The notes beneath the pieces are model-generated. The model made no database searches and had not been told where the DNA came from. It worked only from the letters and a program-made list of their open reading frames with translations. From an uncultured Mollicutes bacterium (GTDB lineage: Bacteria > Bacillota_I > Bacilli_A > RFN20 > CAG-826), in NCBI GenBank assembly GCA_900549975.1, contig URQK01000006.1, forward strand, positions 1 through 33,115: DNA of 33,115 nucleotides, written 5' to 3'. Shown piece after piece: positions 32,677 to 33,115 of the stretch. A program made the position numbers and the translations under genes. The first letter of the stretch is position 1, and each line of letters begins with the position of its first letter.

Positions 32677-33115
32677 ATGACAAATGAGCAAATTTGTATT
32701 CTACTTTTATCACTTTCTATTTTTGCTCTTTTACAAATGAATGTTTGGAATATTGGAAATAGACAATATTCTATGCATTTTGAAAGCAATTATTTGATTA
32801 AAAGAAAAGGCATATTTAAATTGATATATTATAAACCTAAACATTTCCATCGCTATTCAATTTGGGAAGTTATTAGTTTTTTTGCTTCATATGCAATTCT
32901 TATTATATTTTGTACATTATTTGTAATATCATTCTTTGTTAATGCTAGTAAATATTTTGTGATGGTTTTATTTGTGTTATCTTGTTTGAGTATATTATAT
33001 ATGGTATTAGAGATTCTTTATAACGATATATCAAATGCATTAGAAAGAAAATATATGAAAAATATAACTAACTTTAATGATTCTGAAAAGCTAATTCCAA
33101 AAGACAAAAATTATA
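32677..33115 (+). CDS. Membrane protein of unknown function, cut by the window end
   Basis: An open frame from ATG at 32677, with GGAGG at 32664-32668, runs 146 codons to the window edge without a stop. It encodes an N-terminal hydrophobic segment (about 6-22), a basic stretch with MHFESNYLIKRKG, LIYYKPKHFHRYSIWE, two further helices (about 67-87 and 92-113), then a hydrophilic tail with ALERKYMKNIT. I do not recognise the family. It lies 33 bases after the ATPase gene with no terminator, so the two probably share the repeat-flanked promoter. Confidence 0.7.
   Translation, partial: MTNEQICILLLSLSIFALLQMNVWNIGNRQYSMHFESNYLIKRKGIFKLIYYKPKHFHRYSIWEVISFFASYAILIIFCTLFVISFFVNASKYFVMVLFVLSCLSILYMVLEILYNDISNALERKYMKNITNFNDSEKLIPKDKNY

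Overview
The window is strongly AT-rich bacterial DNA with dense operons, good Shine-Dalgarno sites and short gaps. TGA works as a stop (for example at 16976-16978 and 21086-21088) and Trp is TGG, so this is not the mycoplasma code. Gene content (AdhE, a sensory [FeFe] hydrogenase cluster, Rex, DegV proteins, an oligopeptide importer with mycoplasma-like inserts) suggests a strictly fermentative anaerobic Bacillota, perhaps a gut Bacilli lineage near Erysipelotrichales, Acholeplasmatales or RF39. That placement is inference. No phage genes, insertion sequences, rRNA or CRISPR array were seen.

Layout. 1-5.7 kb: a DegV protein, an FAD oxidoreductase, the decayed two ends of a phosphate-uptake/phosphate-sensing locus on the minus strand (pstS start joined to a histidine-kinase end), a nitroreductase, an MscS channel and an MFS transporter closed by a terminator. 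5.7-13.8 kb: one tight six-gene operon, rex - adhE - [2Fe-2S] thioredoxin-like ferredoxin - PAS-containing hydrogenase-like H2 sensor - SpoIIE/PP2C phosphatase - [FeFe] hydrogenase, ending in a clear terminator. The last four genes resemble the hfs cluster of Thermoanaerobacterium. 13.8-15.3 kb: a DMT/EamA transporter and a HAD phosphatase. 15.3-20.2 kb: a TetR regulator divergent from an ABC-2 exporter operon (two ATPases, one permease with a large external domain, a TerB-like protein), with five operator-like 13-mers between them. 20.2-21.7 kb: a second DegV and a four-helix membrane protein. 21.9-30.9 kb: a five-gene opp-like peptide importer plus a DUF3899 protein. 30.9 kb to the end: tRNA-Arg(UCG), an AAA/DUF4143 ATPase under a promoter bracketed by two near-identical palindromic repeats, and a membrane protein cut off by the window edge.

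How it fits together. The central operon puts an NADH/NAD+ sensing repressor, the main ethanol-forming enzyme, a putative H2 sensor with its likely signalling phosphatase, and an H2-forming hydrogenase on one transcript. This would let the cell choose between ethanol and H2 as electron sinks. The peptide importer supplies amino acids. The pst/pho remnant suggests that high-affinity phosphate uptake at this locus has been lost.
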